In this document: positions 45,573 through 54,421 of the stretch, piece by piece
Layout: each line of letters begins with the position of its first letter
How positions within the stretch are numbered: the stretch's first letter is position 1
Source: Marinomonas spartinae
GTDB lineage: Bacteria > Pseudomonadota > Gammaproteobacteria > Pseudomonadales > Marinomonadaceae
Length of the DNA: 64,000 nucleotides
Reading direction: 5' to 3'
NCBI RefSeq assembly: GCF_900089775.1
Contig: NZ_FLOB01000005.1
Span: 186,001-250,000 of the forward strand
The notes under the pieces: model-generated
What the model was told of the DNA's origin: nothing
Seen by the model: only the letters and a program-made list of their open reading frames with translations
Databases searched by the model: none
Position numbers and translations under genes: made by a program

Positions 45573-48164
45573 ATGCGAATCGACCGTTTAACAAGCAAAC
45601 TACAATTAGCTCTTTCTGATGCGCAATCCATCGCGCTTGGCCAAGACCACTCCTATATTGAATCTATTCACTTGATGATGGCGTTGTTGGATCAACAGGG
45701 CGGCAGTACTCGTCCCATTCTCCAGCAAGCTGGTGTTCAGGTGGCCAAATTTCGTGAAAGTCTAAACGAGTTGCTTACTCGTCTGCCTACCGTCAATGAT
45801 CATGATGGTAACGTACAAATGTCACCAGAATTGGGTCGTCTACTAAATCTCGCAGATAAAGAAGCGCAAAAGCGTAAAGACCAGTACATTTCATCGGAAT
45901 TAGTTTTGATGGCCATGTTTGATGGTAAAGATGATCTTGCTAAAGCGTTGAAAGCGACGGGGGTAACCAAAGCAGATATTGCTTCTGTAATCGATCATGT
46001 TCGTGGTGGGGATTCGGTGGATGATCCCAATGCAGAAGAGAATCGCCAAGCGCTGGATAAGTACACTGTGGATTTAACCGCTCGTGCGGCGGAAGGAAAA
46101 TTAGATCCAGTGATTGGGCGTGATGATGAAATTCGTCGTACTATTCAGGTCTTACAGCGTCGTCGTAAAAATAACCCCGTATTAATTGGTGAACCAGGTG
46201 TGGGTAAGACGGCTATTGTCGAGGGGTTGGCCCAGCGAATTATCAATGCTGAGGTGCCAGAAGGCTTAAAAAATAAGCGTGTATTATCGCTGGATATGGG
46301 GTCTTTGATTGCTGGAGCCAAATACCGAGGCGAATTTGAAGAGCGTCTAAAAGCTGTGTTGAGTGAGCTTTCAAAGCAGGAAGGTCAAATCATTCTCTTT
46401 ATCGATGAAATTCATACCATGGTGGGTGCCGGTAAGTCCGAAGGCTCCATGGATGCGGGCAATATGTTAAAACCCGCTTTAGCACGCGGTGAGCTTCACT
46501 GTGTGGGAGCGACCACATTGGATGAGTACCGCCAATATATTGAAAAAGACGCAGCATTAGAGCGTCGTTTTCAAAAAGTCTTAGTGGAAGAGCCAAGTGT
46601 CTTGGACTCTATTGCCATCTTACGTGGCTTAAAAGAGCGTTACGAAGTGCACCACGGTGTGGACATTACTGATTCTGCCATTATCGCAGCAGCCAAGCTG
46701 TCTCAGCGTTATATTACTGATCGTCAGTTGCCAGATAAGGCGATTGATTTGATTGATGAAGCGGCAAGTCGTATTCGTATGGAGATGGATTCTAAGCCAG
46801 AGAATATGGATCGCTTAGAGCGTCGCTTGATTCAATTGAAGATTGAGCAAGAGGCTTTGAAGAAAGAAAAAGACAAAGCCTCAAAACTGCGTCTAGAAGA
46901 GCTTGAGTCTGAAATTGATGTATTGCAAAAGCAATATTCAGATTTAGAAGAAATCTGGAATGCGGAAAAAGCAGCGGTTCAAGGCGCGCAGAAACTCAAA
47001 GAAGACTTGGAAGCTGTTAAGCAAGAGATGGAGGAGGCGCGTCGTAATGGTAACTTGGCGAAAATGTCTGAGTTGCAATATGGCGTGATTCCTATGCTGG
47101 AAGCGGAAATCGACAAAGCCAGTAAGGCAGAAGAGCAACAGTCAGAAACTAAATTGCTTAGAAATCGAGTCACAGAAGAAGAGATTGCAACAGTGGTCTC
47201 TCGCTGGACAGGTATTCCAGTCGATAAGATGCTGGAGGGGGAGCGTGATAAGTTGCTTCGTATGGAAGATGCGCTGCATGAATCGGTTATCGGTCAAGAC
47301 GAGGCAGTTCATGCTGTGTCTAATGCTGTAAGACGCTCTCGGTCAGGTTTGGCAGACCCTAACCGCCCCAATGGCTCCTTTCTCTTCCTAGGGCCTACTG
47401 GTGTTGGTAAAACCGAGCTGTGTAAGTCGTTGGCTAAGTTCCTGTTTGATACAGAGCAGGCCATGGTGCGTATTGATATGTCAGAGTTTATGGAGAAGCA
47501 TTCCGTCGCTCGATTAATTGGTGCACCCCCAGGTTATGTTGGTTATGAAGAGGGTGGCTATTTAACGGAAGCGGTTCGTCGTCGTCCCTATTCTGTCTTG
47601 TTGTTAGATGAGATTGAGAAGGCGCATTCGGATGTTTTTAATATTTTGTTGCAGGTCTTAGATGACGGTCGTTTGACTGATGGACAGGGAAGAACGGTTG
47701 ATTTTAGAAATACTGTTGTGGTGATGACCTCCAACCTAGGGTCGGATGTGATTCAGGAATACCGTACAGATGACCAATATGAAGAGATTAAATCCAAAGT
47801 AATGGATGTGGTGGGAATGCATTTTCGTCCGGAGTTTATTAACCGTATTGATGAGACGGTGGTCTTCCATCCGCTAATGCAGTCGCAAATTAAGGGGATT
47901 GCGAAGATTCAGTTGTTACATCTTAACGATCGATTGGCTGAAATGGACATGACGCTCACGCTTTCAGAGGCGGCTTCAGATCGTTTGGCGGAAGTAGGGT
48001 ATGATCCAATTTATGGAGCAAGACCGTTAAAACGGGCGATTCAACAGTGGATCGAGAATCCGCTAGCCAATGAGCTGTTATCAGGAAATTTTGTCTCAGG
48101 TGATAATATTGTAGCGGACGTGTCAGGTGAGCAGATAGTATTTTCTAAAAAAGCTCAACTCTAA
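45573..48164 (+). CDS. clpB: ATP-dependent disaggregase ClpB
   Basis: 863-residue Hsp104-type chaperone that, with DnaK, rescues aggregated proteins. The N-domain (about 1-145) is followed by NBD1 with Walker [10 protein letters not shown] (about 205-213), the coiled-coil middle domain (about 410-525) and NBD2 with Walker [10 protein letters not shown] (about 606-614). It lacks the ClpP-binding tripeptide of ClpA/X, as expected. The ATG follows a GAGGA box. The 119-base gap before it holds a hairpin (45473-45495) and a CATTGAAA that weakly resembles the -35 of a heat-shock promoter; the -10 does not match, so sigma-32 control is only possible. Confidence 0.96.
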   Translation: MRIDRLTSKLQLALSDAQSIALGQDHSYIESIHLMMALLDQQGGSTRPILQQAGVQVAKFRESLNELLTRLPTVNDHDGNVQMSPELGRLLNLADKEAQKRKDQYISSELVLMAMFDGKDDLAKALKATGVTKADIASVIDHVRGGDSVDDPNAEENRQALDKYTVDLTARAAEGKLDPVIGRDDEIRRTIQVLQRRRKNNPVLIGEPGVGKTAIVEGLAQRIINAEVPEGLKNKRVLSLDMGSLIAGAKYRGEFEERLKAVLSELSKQEGQIILFIDEIHTMVGAGKSEGSMDAGNMLKPALARGELHCVGATTLDEYRQYIEKDAALERRFQKVLVEEPSVLDSIAILRGLKERYEVHHGVDITDSAIIAAAKLSQRYITDRQLPDKAIDLIDEAASRIRMEMDSKPENMDRLERRLIQLKIEQEALKKEKDKASKLRLEELESEIDVLQKQYSDLEEIWNAEKAAVQGAQKLKEDLEAVKQEMEEARRNGNLAKMSELQYGVIPMLEAEIDKASKAEEQQSETKLLRNRVTEEEIATVVSRWTGIPVDKMLEGERDKLLRMEDALHESVIGQDEAVHAVSNAVRRSRSGLADPNRPNGSFLFLGPTGVGKTELCKSLAKFLFDTEQAMVRIDMSEFMEKHSVARLIGAPPGYVGYEEGGYLTEAVRRRPYSVLLLDEIEKAHSDVFNILLQVLDDGRLTDGQGRTVDFRNTVVVMTSNLGSDVIQEYRTDDQYEEIKSKVMDVVGMHFRPEFINRIDETVVFHPLMQSQIKGIAKIQLLHLNDRLAEMDMTLTLSEAASDRLAEVGYDPIYGARPLKRAIQQWIENPLANELLSGNFVSGDNIVADVSGEQIVFSKKAQL

Positions 48165-48190
48165 TAATAGAGGAGCCTAGAGCTGACCAT

Positions 48191-48227
48191 AAAAAGCCCT
48201 GTTACCTTTCGGTAGCAGGGCTTTTTT
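48191..48227. terminator. Bidirectional terminator between clpB and the outer-membrane barrel gene
   Basis: 16-bp stem AAAAAGCCCTGTTACC/GGTAGCAGGGCTTTTT (one T-G pair) with a TTTC loop and T-runs on both strands. Confidence 0.93.
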
Positions 48228-48243
48228 ACTGTTTGTGTCAATT

Positions 48244-48918
48244 TTAGAAATGGACGAAAGCGCCAATGAAGGCGCCTTTGAAATCCGCTTTCACATCACG
48301 ATTATCAATGTCGTTCAAATCCATAGAGATAGCACGGTACCCGCCTTCTAGACCAACAAAGAAGGGGGTTTCATACTTCACTTTTAATGTGGTGTCGGTA
48401 ATGCTTGTGCCACCATAACCACCTGCTTTTACTTCCCCGCCAACAGATAGGCTGGTACCTGGTAGCGTCACAAAGGCAGAGACATAGCCTAATGGTTGAG
48501 TATCGGATAGATCATGTTTATTGCCGCTAATAGTGGCAGAGCCATCGATTTTTCGTAATGAGACGCCAGCATCGAAGTCTAACCAGAATAGACCGTCCAA
48601 GAAACGATAATAAAGGGTGTAGTCAGTGTTGGATAAGTCCAGCTTAGCAGAGCTTGAGCCAATGCTACCATCTGCTTTTAAATTAACGTGTTGCAAGCGA
48701 ATGTTTGGGATCAATGGAATGGGATGATCCAAGGCGATACCAAAATAAGCGCCTGTCTTGCCATCAAGATCCATTGGACTGCTTACATCGCCGTGTGTGG
48801 CGTATTTAGCATCGCTAACATCTGGTGAGAAGGCTCCAGCTTCGGCAGTAACGCCAAGAAAATCAGCATTGGCGGCGCCAGCAAATAAAAGAGTAGAAAG
48901 AAGAAGCGCTTTTTTCAT
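48244..48918 (-). CDS. Small outer-membrane beta-barrel protein (TIGR04219-like)
   Basis: 224-residue secreted protein. A signal peptide (MKKALLLSTLLFAGAANA, residues 1-18) precedes DFLGVTAEAGAFSPDVS, then repeated amphipathic strands (about eight to ten) and the C-terminal aromatic strand ending GAFIGAFVHF with Phe, the outer-membrane insertion signal. It resembles the TIGR04219 outer-membrane protein family; its function is unknown. I use the ATG at 48918. An in-frame start 21 bases upstream would spoil the signal peptide. Confidence 0.82.
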   Translation of the reverse strand: MKKALLLSTLLFAGAANADFLGVTAEAGAFSPDVSDAKYATHGDVSSPMDLDGKTGAYFGIALDHPIPLIPNIRLQHVNLKADGSIGSSSAKLDLSNTDYTLYYRFLDGLFWLDFDAGVSLRKIDGSATISGNKHDLSDTQPLGYVSAFVTLPGTSLSVGGEVKAGGYGGTSITDTTLKVKYETPFFVGLEGGYRAISMDLNDIDNRDVKADFKGAFIGAFVHF

Positions 48919-49015
48919 AATTGTGCATCCATAGATCATAAAAGACAGTTTGACGTCATTATAGATCTTTAGAATACAAAATCCAGTCGAATGAGGAGCA
49001 AATTAGGTAAGAGGT

Positions 49016-49041
49016 AAAAAAATATGACGACACTCTGTGTC
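49016..49041 (-). terminator. Possible terminator of the tRNA operon
   Basis: On the - strand, GACAC/GTGTC (49029-49041) is followed, six bases later, by a run of seven T (49016-49022 as A on +). The stem is short, so this is a weak call. Confidence 0.4.
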
Positions 49042-49065
49042 TTTATGGGGGGCGAAAAATTATAT

Positions 49066-49140
49066 TGGCTGGGGTAGCTGGATTCGAACCAACGCATGAC
49101 GGGATCAAAACCCGTTGCCTTACCGCTTGGCTATACCCCA
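49066..49140 (-). tRNA. tRNA-Gln(UUG), copy 1 (promoter-distal)
   Basis: 75-nt cloverleaf with CCA encoded. Anticodon TTG in the loop TTTTGAT. The T-stem carries a T51-A63 pair (GTTGG/CCAGC), unlike the A51-T63 pair of the two other Gln copies. Last gene of the five-tRNA operon on the - strand. Confidence 0.97.
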
Positions 49141-49150
49141 TCAATTTTAT

Positions 49151-49227
49151 TGGTGGCTATGACTAGATTCGAACTAGTGACCCCATCATTATGAGTGATG
49201 TGCTCTAACCAACTGAGCTACATAGCC
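49151..49227 (-). tRNA. tRNA-Met(CAU), elongator type, copy 1
   Basis: 77-nt cloverleaf, CCA encoded, anticodon CAT in loop CTCATAA. It resembles elongator tRNA-Met (GGCTATGTAGCTCAG), not initiator. Identical to the other Met copy in this operon. Confidence 0.97.
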
Positions 49228-49236
49228 TAAAGAAAG

Positions 49237-49311
49237 TGGCTGGGGTAGCAGGATTCGAACCTACGCATGACGGGATCAAAACCCGTTGCCTTACCGCTTG
49301 GCTATACCCCA
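49237..49311 (-). tRNA. tRNA-Gln(UUG), copy 2
   Basis: 75-nt cloverleaf with CCA encoded and anticodon TTG. T-stem GTAGG/CCTGC. Identical to the promoter-proximal Gln copy. Confidence 0.97.
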
Positions 49312-49324
49312 ATTACTTGGTTGT

Positions 49325-49401
49325 TGGTGGCTATGACTAGATTCGAACTAGTGACCCCATCATTATGAGTGATGTGCTCTAACCAACTGAGCTACATAGC
49401 C
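49325..49401 (-). tRNA. tRNA-Met(CAU), elongator type, copy 2
   Basis: 77-nt cloverleaf identical to the other Met copy, CCA encoded, anticodon CAT. Confidence 0.97.
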
Positions 49402-49412
49402 GTTCGTCTGTA

Positions 49413-49487
49413 TGGCTGGGGTAGCAGGATTCGAACCTACGCATGACGGGATCAAAACCCGTTGCCTTACCGCTTGGCTATACCCCA
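49413..49487 (-). tRNA. tRNA-Gln(UUG), copy 3 (promoter-proximal)
   Basis: 75-nt cloverleaf with CCA encoded and anticodon TTG. First gene of the operon, 56 bases downstream of a good sigma-70 promoter. Confidence 0.97.
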
Positions 49488-49543
49488 ACAGACTGACACA
49501 GAAACAAAATTTCTAAAAAGATACTCTGTCTCTGTGGCGCGAT

Positions 49544-49572
49544 ATTATTCATATAACCCGTTAATGGGTCAA
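49544..49572 (-). promoter_or_regulatory. Sigma-70 promoter of the tRNA operon
   Basis: On the - strand, -35 TTGACC (49567-49572) and -10 AATAAT (49544-49549), each 5/6 to consensus, with a 17-base spacer. The following discriminator is GC-rich (ATCGCGCC), a hallmark of stringently controlled stable-RNA promoters. It lies in the gap behind ychF. Confidence 0.75.
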
Positions 49573-49599
49573 GTGTTTTGTTGAAAAGTTTTTAAAAAA

Positions 49600-50691
49600 T
49601 CATACGTTAAAGCGAAAGTGCATCACATCACCGTCTTTGACGATGTATTCTTTTCCTTCTAGGCGCCATTTGCCTGCTTCCTTCGCACCGTTCTCACCTT
49701 TGTATTGAATGAAATCGTTATAACCAACGACTTCTGCACGGATAAAACCTTTCTCAAAGTCCGTGTGGATCACGCCAGCGGCTTGTGGCGCTGTTGCGCC
49801 TTGTTTTACGGTCCAAGCTCGTACTTCTTTTACACCTGCTGTAAAGTAGGTCTGAAGGCCTAGAAGTTCATAGCCTGCGCGGATCACTCGATCCAGCCCT
49901 GGCTCTTCCATTCCCATTTCGTCCAGAAACTCTTGCATCTCTTCGGTGTCTAGTTCTGAGATCTCTGCTTCAAGCTGGTTGCAGATAGGGACGACCATGG
50001 CGCCTTCTGCTTCGGCGATGTCACGGACTTGATCTAGATAAGGATTATTCTCAAATCCGTCCTCAGAGACGTTAGCAATGTACATGGTGGGCTTTGTTGT
50101 CAAAAGGTGAAGTAGTTTTACCTCTTTCTTTTGATCATCGGTCAGTTGCATAGAACGTACAGGCTGACCATTCTCCAAGTGTTCTTTAATACTTTCCAAG
50201 AAAGCTTTGTGAGCAATGGCTTCTTTGTTGCCGCTTTTGGCATTTTTCGCGGTGCGTAAAAGTTGCTTGTCGATGGATTCAATATCGGCAAAAATCAACT
50301 CAAGATTGATGACTTCAATGTCTAGTTTTGGATTTACATGGTTAGAAACGTGAATAACGTTCTCATCTTCAAAGCAACGAACGACATGGGCAATGGCATC
50401 GGTTTCACGAATGTTGGCAAGGAATTTATTCCCCAACCCTTCACCTTTAGAGGCGCCTTCTACGAGACCTGCAATGTCTACGAACTCCATTGTGGTGGCT
50501 AGTACGCGTTCAGGCTTTACGATCTCTGCTAAAGCATCTAATCGTGGGTCAGGCATCGCGACCACACCCGCGTTTGGTTCAATGGTACAAAATGGAAAAT
50601 TTTCTGCGCCAATGCCTGCTTTGGTTAGTGCATTAAAAAGAGTCGATTTACCAACGTTGGGTAACCCAACGATGCCGCAATTAAAACCCAT
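49600..50691 (-). CDS. ychF: Redox-regulated ATPase YchF (OLA1 family)
   Basis: 363-residue Obg-superfamily protein that hydrolyses ATP and binds ribosomes. P-loop [14 protein letters not shown] (about residues 8-21), switch [19 protein letters not shown] (about 72-90), the family's replacement of the guanine-specific motif, coiled-coil insert (about 130-170), and a C-terminal TGS domain. It follows pth closely (26 bases), the standard pth-ychF pair. The tRNA operon lies just downstream. Confidence 0.95.
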   Translation of the reverse strand: MGFNCGIVGLPNVGKSTLFNALTKAGIGAENFPFCTIEPNAGVVAMPDPRLDALAEIVKPERVLATTMEFVDIAGLVEGASKGEGLGNKFLANIRETDAIAHVVRCFEDENVIHVSNHVNPKLDIEVINLELIFADIESIDKQLLRTAKNAKSGNKEAIAHKAFLESIKEHLENGQPVRSMQLTDDQKKEVKLLHLLTTKPTMYIANVSEDGFENNPYLDQVRDIAEAEGAMVVPICNQLEAEISELDTEEMQEFLDEMGMEEPGLDRVIRAGYELLGLQTYFTAGVKEVRAWTVKQGATAPQAAGVIHTDFEKGFIRAEVVGYNDFIQYKGENGAKEAGKWRLEGKEYIVKDGDVMHFRFNV

Positions 50692-50717
50692 AGTGAGATT
50701 CCTGAATAATTAAGTGA

Positions 50718-51302
50718 TTATGCTTTAAAACTGTGTAGCTGATTCATGACAGTATTTAGATTGCCACCGACAATATCATCAATATAACGCAAAGATTCAT
50801 CAATCGTTTGCTCTATTTTACGGTATTCGTCTTGGGAGGCTTTTTTTAGAACGTAATTCGCGACTTGGCTGGCGTGACCTGGATGGCCGATACCAATTCG
50901 AAGGCGGCCAAATTCCCGATTATTAGACAGCCTTGCAATGATATCTTTTAAGCCATTATGACCGCCATGACCACCGCCTTTTTTGAGTTTGGCTGTACCG
51001 GGAGGAATGTCGAGTTCGTCATGAATGACGAGTATTTGTTCTGGAGGAATTTTATAAAACTGGCAAACTGCTTGAACCGCTTTGCCGCTTAAATTCATAT
51101 AGGTGGTGGGAATCAGTAGGTAACATTCTTCACCAGCTATAGAAACTTTGCCAAATTGGCCAAAAAACTTCTTTTCAGTTCGTAAAGAGCATTGGCTCTG
51201 ACGAGCCAATGCTTCAATCCATTGAGCGCCTGCATTGTGACGAGTGTTCTCGTATTCGCTACCTGGATTACCCAGACCAACTAATAATTTGAAACCTGTC
51301 AC
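50718..51302 (-). CDS. pth: Peptidyl-tRNA hydrolase Pth
   Basis: Frees tRNAs stuck as peptidyl-tRNA. 194 residues with VGLGNPGSEYENTRHNAG (catalytic His about 23), TYMNLSGKAV (Asn about 71) and IHDELDIPPG (Asp about 96). The start is GTG with a GAAGG box. It sits 18 bases after rplY, the usual rplY-pth-ychF order. Confidence 0.95.
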   Translation of the reverse strand: MTGFKLLVGLGNPGSEYENTRHNAGAQWIEALARQSQCSLRTEKKFFGQFGKVSIAGEECYLLIPTTYMNLSGKAVQAVCQFYKIPPEQILVIHDELDIPPGTAKLKKGGGHGGHNGLKDIIARLSNNREFGRLRIGIGHPGHASQVANYVLKKASQDEYRKIEQTIDESLRYIDDIVGGNLNTVMNQLHSFKA

Positions 51303-51320
51303 AGTGCCGCCTTCAATATC

Positions 51321-51899
51321 TTAACGTTTTGATTTATCGATACGACCGATTGGTTGGTTGTGATCTTCGCCCTTAAGCAAAGAAACCAACTCAACACCTT
51401 CAGGAAGAATAGCGTCAGATAGGTGGAAAATTTGACCTAGCTGACCATCAATTGTGTCAACAACCAATTCTGCAGGTAGGTTTGCAGGAAGACAGCGAAC
51501 TTCTGCTAGTTTTGCTTCAACCGTCAAGCGACCGCCTTGGCTCTTAACACCTTCGCTTTTTGCAGCGTTGATGAATTTAAGAGGAATGCGAGTCGTGATG
51601 ACTTTGTCTTCAGAAACGCGAAGAAGGTCGATGTGCATAACGTCACCAGTAGAAGGGTGGCGTTGAAGCGCTTTAACAATCACTTTTTCAGTCGTACCTT
51701 CAACGACAACTTCAACAACGCTAGTCAAAAAGCCTGGAGTACCCACTGCTTTAAGTACTTCGTTGTCTTTCATTGCAACAGATTTCGGCTCGACGCCAGC
51801 GCCATAGATAACAGCAGGCACTAGGCCTTCGTTACGAAGGCGGCGGCTCGCACCTTTACCTTCATTAGTACGTGCAACGGCATTAATAGATAATGTCAT
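51321..51899 (-). CDS. rplY: 50S ribosomal protein L25, long (Ctc) form
   Basis: 192-residue L25/TL5/Ctc protein, the long form with a C-terminal domain. It binds 5S rRNA. N-terminal L25 domain (about 1-95: NEGKGASRRLRNEGLVPAVIYGAG, then LQRHPSTGDVMHIDLLRVS) and C-terminal TL5 domain (about 96-185). The ATG follows a TAGGA box. It lies between prs and pth. The full-length domain, unlike the short L25 of E. coli, is common in Oceanospirillales and Pseudomonas. Confidence 0.95.
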   Translation of the reverse strand: MTLSINAVARTNEGKGASRRLRNEGLVPAVIYGAGVEPKSVAMKDNEVLKAVGTPGFLTSVVEVVVEGTTEKVIVKALQRHPSTGDVMHIDLLRVSEDKVITTRIPLKFINAAKSEGVKSQGGRLTVEAKLAEVRCLPANLPAELVVDTIDGQLGQIFHLSDAILPEGVELVSLLKGEDHNQPIGRIDKSKR

Positions 51900-51966
51900 G
51901 ATAATTTCCTAGTTAATAATAAGTGGTGCCCAAAACTGCGACCCGTTCCGAGCGTTAATGTTTGGT

Positions 51967-52914
51967 TTAGGCCCCAAACATGGCACTGATAGACTCTTCG
52001 TTGCAGACGCGACGAACAGCCTCTGCCAATATGTCAGACATCGACAATTGGCGTATTTGAGGGCAATTTTGCGCCTCTTGTGTCAATGGGATGGTATCAG
52101 TCACGACCAACTCATCGAGCACGGAATTTTTAATGTTTTCAATGGCCTTGCCAGAAAGCACAGGGTGAGTACAGTAAGCAAGTACTTTGGCTGCACCGTG
52201 TTCTTTTAAGGCTTTTGCGGCTGCGCATAGGGTGCCGCCGGTATCACACATGTCATCAATTAAGACGCATGTCTTCCCTTCTACGTCACCGATAAGGTGC
52301 ATGATCTGTGCTTCATTTGCACGTGGACGACGCTTATCGATAATGGCTAAGTCTGCATCATCTAGTAGCTTTGCAAAAGCGCGAGCACGCACCACACCGC
52401 CAACATCTGGAGAGACAACAGCAATGTTCTCATGCCCTTGGCGTTGCAAGTCATCTAGCAATAATGGTGTGGCATAGACGTTATCAACAGGAATATCAAA
52501 AAAGCCCTGGATTTGGTCTGCGTGAAGATCCACGGTCAACACTCGATTAATGCCTACTGCGGAAATCATATCCGCAACCACTTTGGCTGTAATGGGAACC
52601 CGAGCAGACCGCACGCGACGATCTTGACGAGCGTATCCAAAATAAGGAACAACAGCGGTTACACGGCTTGCTGAAGCACGACGCAGGGCGTCTGCCATGA
52701 CAATCAATTCCATCAGGTTGTCGTTACTTGGTGCACATGTGGATTGGATAATAAAAACATCTTTACCACGTACGTTTTCATTGATCTCGACCGTAATTTC
52801 ACCGTCACTGAATTTACCTACGGTGGCATTCCCAATAGGCAGACCGAGTCGGCGAACCACCCTGCGAGCGAGTTCAGGGTTGGCATTACCGGTAAAAACC
52901 ATCAACTTGGACAC
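51967..52914 (-). CDS. prs: Ribose-phosphate pyrophosphokinase
   Basis: Makes PRPP for nucleotide, His and Trp synthesis. 315 residues with the ATP/flexible loop [13 protein letters not shown] (about 93-105), PRPP motif [14 protein letters not shown] (about 216-229) and the class I active-site layout. Start is GTG with an AAAGGG box. Downstream of ispE, the usual ispE-prs order; its own 3' end forms a small hairpin (TGTTTGG/CCAAACA). Confidence 0.96.
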   Translation of the reverse strand: MSKLMVFTGNANPELARRVVRRLGLPIGNATVGKFSDGEITVEINENVRGKDVFIIQSTCAPSNDNLMELIVMADALRRASASRVTAVVPYFGYARQDRRVRSARVPITAKVVADMISAVGINRVLTVDLHADQIQGFFDIPVDNVYATPLLLDDLQRQGHENIAVVSPDVGGVVRARAFAKLLDDADLAIIDKRRPRANEAQIMHLIGDVEGKTCVLIDDMCDTGGTLCAAAKALKEHGAAKVLAYCTHPVLSGKAIENIKNSVLDELVVTDTIPLTQEAQNCPQIRQLSMSDILAEAVRRVCNEESISAMFGA

Positions 52915-52982
52915 TATGTATACCCTTTATATTTTGTAGCGATGAATATAGATTGGCTGGGGAGATTAGTGTAAATTGTTTA

Positions 52983-53837
52983 TTATCCCCTGTTTTGCTC
53001 AATCCACTGGTTTAATGCGTAGTGAGTTGGAGATAAGTTGCAGCCCTGACAAACCCATGCTTGCCATTTTTCGGGAGTCAACGCTTTTACTTTTTCAGCG
53101 TCTTGTTTATTGTTAAACGCAATAAACAAACAAGCTCCCGTTCCAGTCAACTTAGCATCGCCATGATTTTTCAACCATAAATAGGCTTCATCGACCTGAG
53201 GATTGTGTTTTCTTACCACATTCAAACAGTCATTATGCCCACCCAGCTTCAAGGCGTGCGATATTTTGATCGGAGGGGTGTCTCTTGTCAAATATTTATC
53301 GGTAAAAATTTGACCAGTTGAAACATGGCAGTTGGGTTTTAACAACAAAAAATACGGTGTTTCCAGTTCTACCTTCTGTAGGCACTCGCCAACACCCTCT
53401 GCAAAAGCGGAATGTCCCATGACAAATACTGGAACATCAGCTCCTAGCTGTAACCCGATTTTTGCCAATTCAGGAAGTGATAGATGGCATTCCCAAAGTG
53501 TGTTTAGGGCAAGTAATGTTGTGGCGGCGTTGGAGCTTCCACCACCAATGCCACCTCCCATAGGAAGTTGCTTTTCAATAAAAATATCCGCCCCAAGGGA
53601 CATATCTTGACGGTGTTTTTTGAGCAGTGATGCCGCCTTATAAATAAGGTTATCTTCTAGGGCGACCCCTTCAATAGCGGGTGATAGGCGAACGGTACTA
53701 TTGTGGTTTATGTCAAAGGTGAGTTGATCGCATAGGTCAATAATTTGAAACAGAGTTTGCAGGTCATGATAGCCATTTTTTCGTTGGCCGATGATGTGTA
53801 AAAAAAGATTGAGTTTCGCGGGAGAGGGCAACTTCAT
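52983..53837 (-). CDS. ispE: 4-diphosphocytidyl-2-C-methyl-D-erythritol kinase IspE
   Basis: GHMP kinase of the MEP isoprenoid pathway. 284 residues beginning MKLPSPAKLNLFLHIIGQRKNGYH, with the GHMP glycine loop LPMGGGIGGGSSNAATT (about 92-108). I use the ATG at 53837; a TTG 21 bases upstream is possible but not family-like, and it would overlap lolB by 16 bases. Follows lolB with a five-base gap. Confidence 0.94.
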   Translation of the reverse strand: MKLPSPAKLNLFLHIIGQRKNGYHDLQTLFQIIDLCDQLTFDINHNSTVRLSPAIEGVALEDNLIYKAASLLKKHRQDMSLGADIFIEKQLPMGGGIGGGSSNAATTLLALNTLWECHLSLPELAKIGLQLGADVPVFVMGHSAFAEGVGECLQKVELETPYFLLLKPNCHVSTGQIFTDKYLTRDTPPIKISHALKLGGHNDCLNVVRKHNPQVDEAYLWLKNHGDAKLTGTGACLFIAFNNKQDAEKVKALTPEKWQAWVCQGCNLSPTHYALNQWIEQNRG

Positions 53838-53842
53838 AATAA

Positions 53843-54421
53843 CTACTGAACCGTCCAATCGGTGATAATTAAGTTAACGCGGTAAGGAGGGCGCGCCACT
53901 TGCATGGTTTGTGGTAATTGTAAACCTTCCACTTTAGAGAATTTTTTATAAGTAATCTTCCAGCCATCTTGCTGTAATTGTTCAAGAAGGTGAGTTTTAG
54001 GGTTACGTTTAGACTGGTAGGGTGTATACGGATAAGGTAACCCACGCATCCAATAGGTGACTTGATTCACTGGAAATTCCCAGCCAAGTTTTTGCTTCAG
54101 TAACGATGCGGCATCTTTGCCAACGATGGTTTTATCCTCATAGGCTAAGGTGACTTTTTTACCATTCACACCGCTCAGTTTGGTGGCACCTTGCCCAAAA
54201 GGACCATATATATTTAAGGAAAACTCCGTTGGACTTTCATGCCAATTAAAATTTCCTGAAACCGCGTCATTGGGGGTGCGAATACCGACCCTTCCTTCTG
54301 TATCCCACTGGGTAATCGCTTGAACACTTTTAGGTGCGGGAGGCTTTGGAGCCGTTTGAAACATGCTACAAGCCGATAGGAGGCTGGCGATAACTGTGAC
54401 GGCTAAAAAACGCAAGATCAT
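53843..54421 (-). CDS. lolB: Outer-membrane lipoprotein receptor LolB
   Basis: Inserts lipoproteins into the outer membrane after receiving them from LolA. 192 residues with a lipoprotein signal peptide (MILRFLAVTVIASLLSACS, Cys about 18) and the LolB barrel: ITQWDTEGRVGIRTPNDAVSGNFNWH, FSLNIYGPFGQGATKL, YWMRGLPYPYTP, LPQTMQVARPPYRVNLII. The ATG at 54421 overlaps the TPR gene stop by four bases and follows an AAAGGA box; a longer start would add a non-signal extension. Confidence 0.94.
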   Translation of the reverse strand: MILRFLAVTVIASLLSACSMFQTAPKPPAPKSVQAITQWDTEGRVGIRTPNDAVSGNFNWHESPTEFSLNIYGPFGQGATKLSGVNGKKVTLAYEDKTIVGKDAASLLKQKLGWEFPVNQVTYWMRGLPYPYTPYQSKRNPKTHLLEQLQQDGWKITYKKFSKVEGLQLPQTMQVARPPYRVNLIITDWTVQ

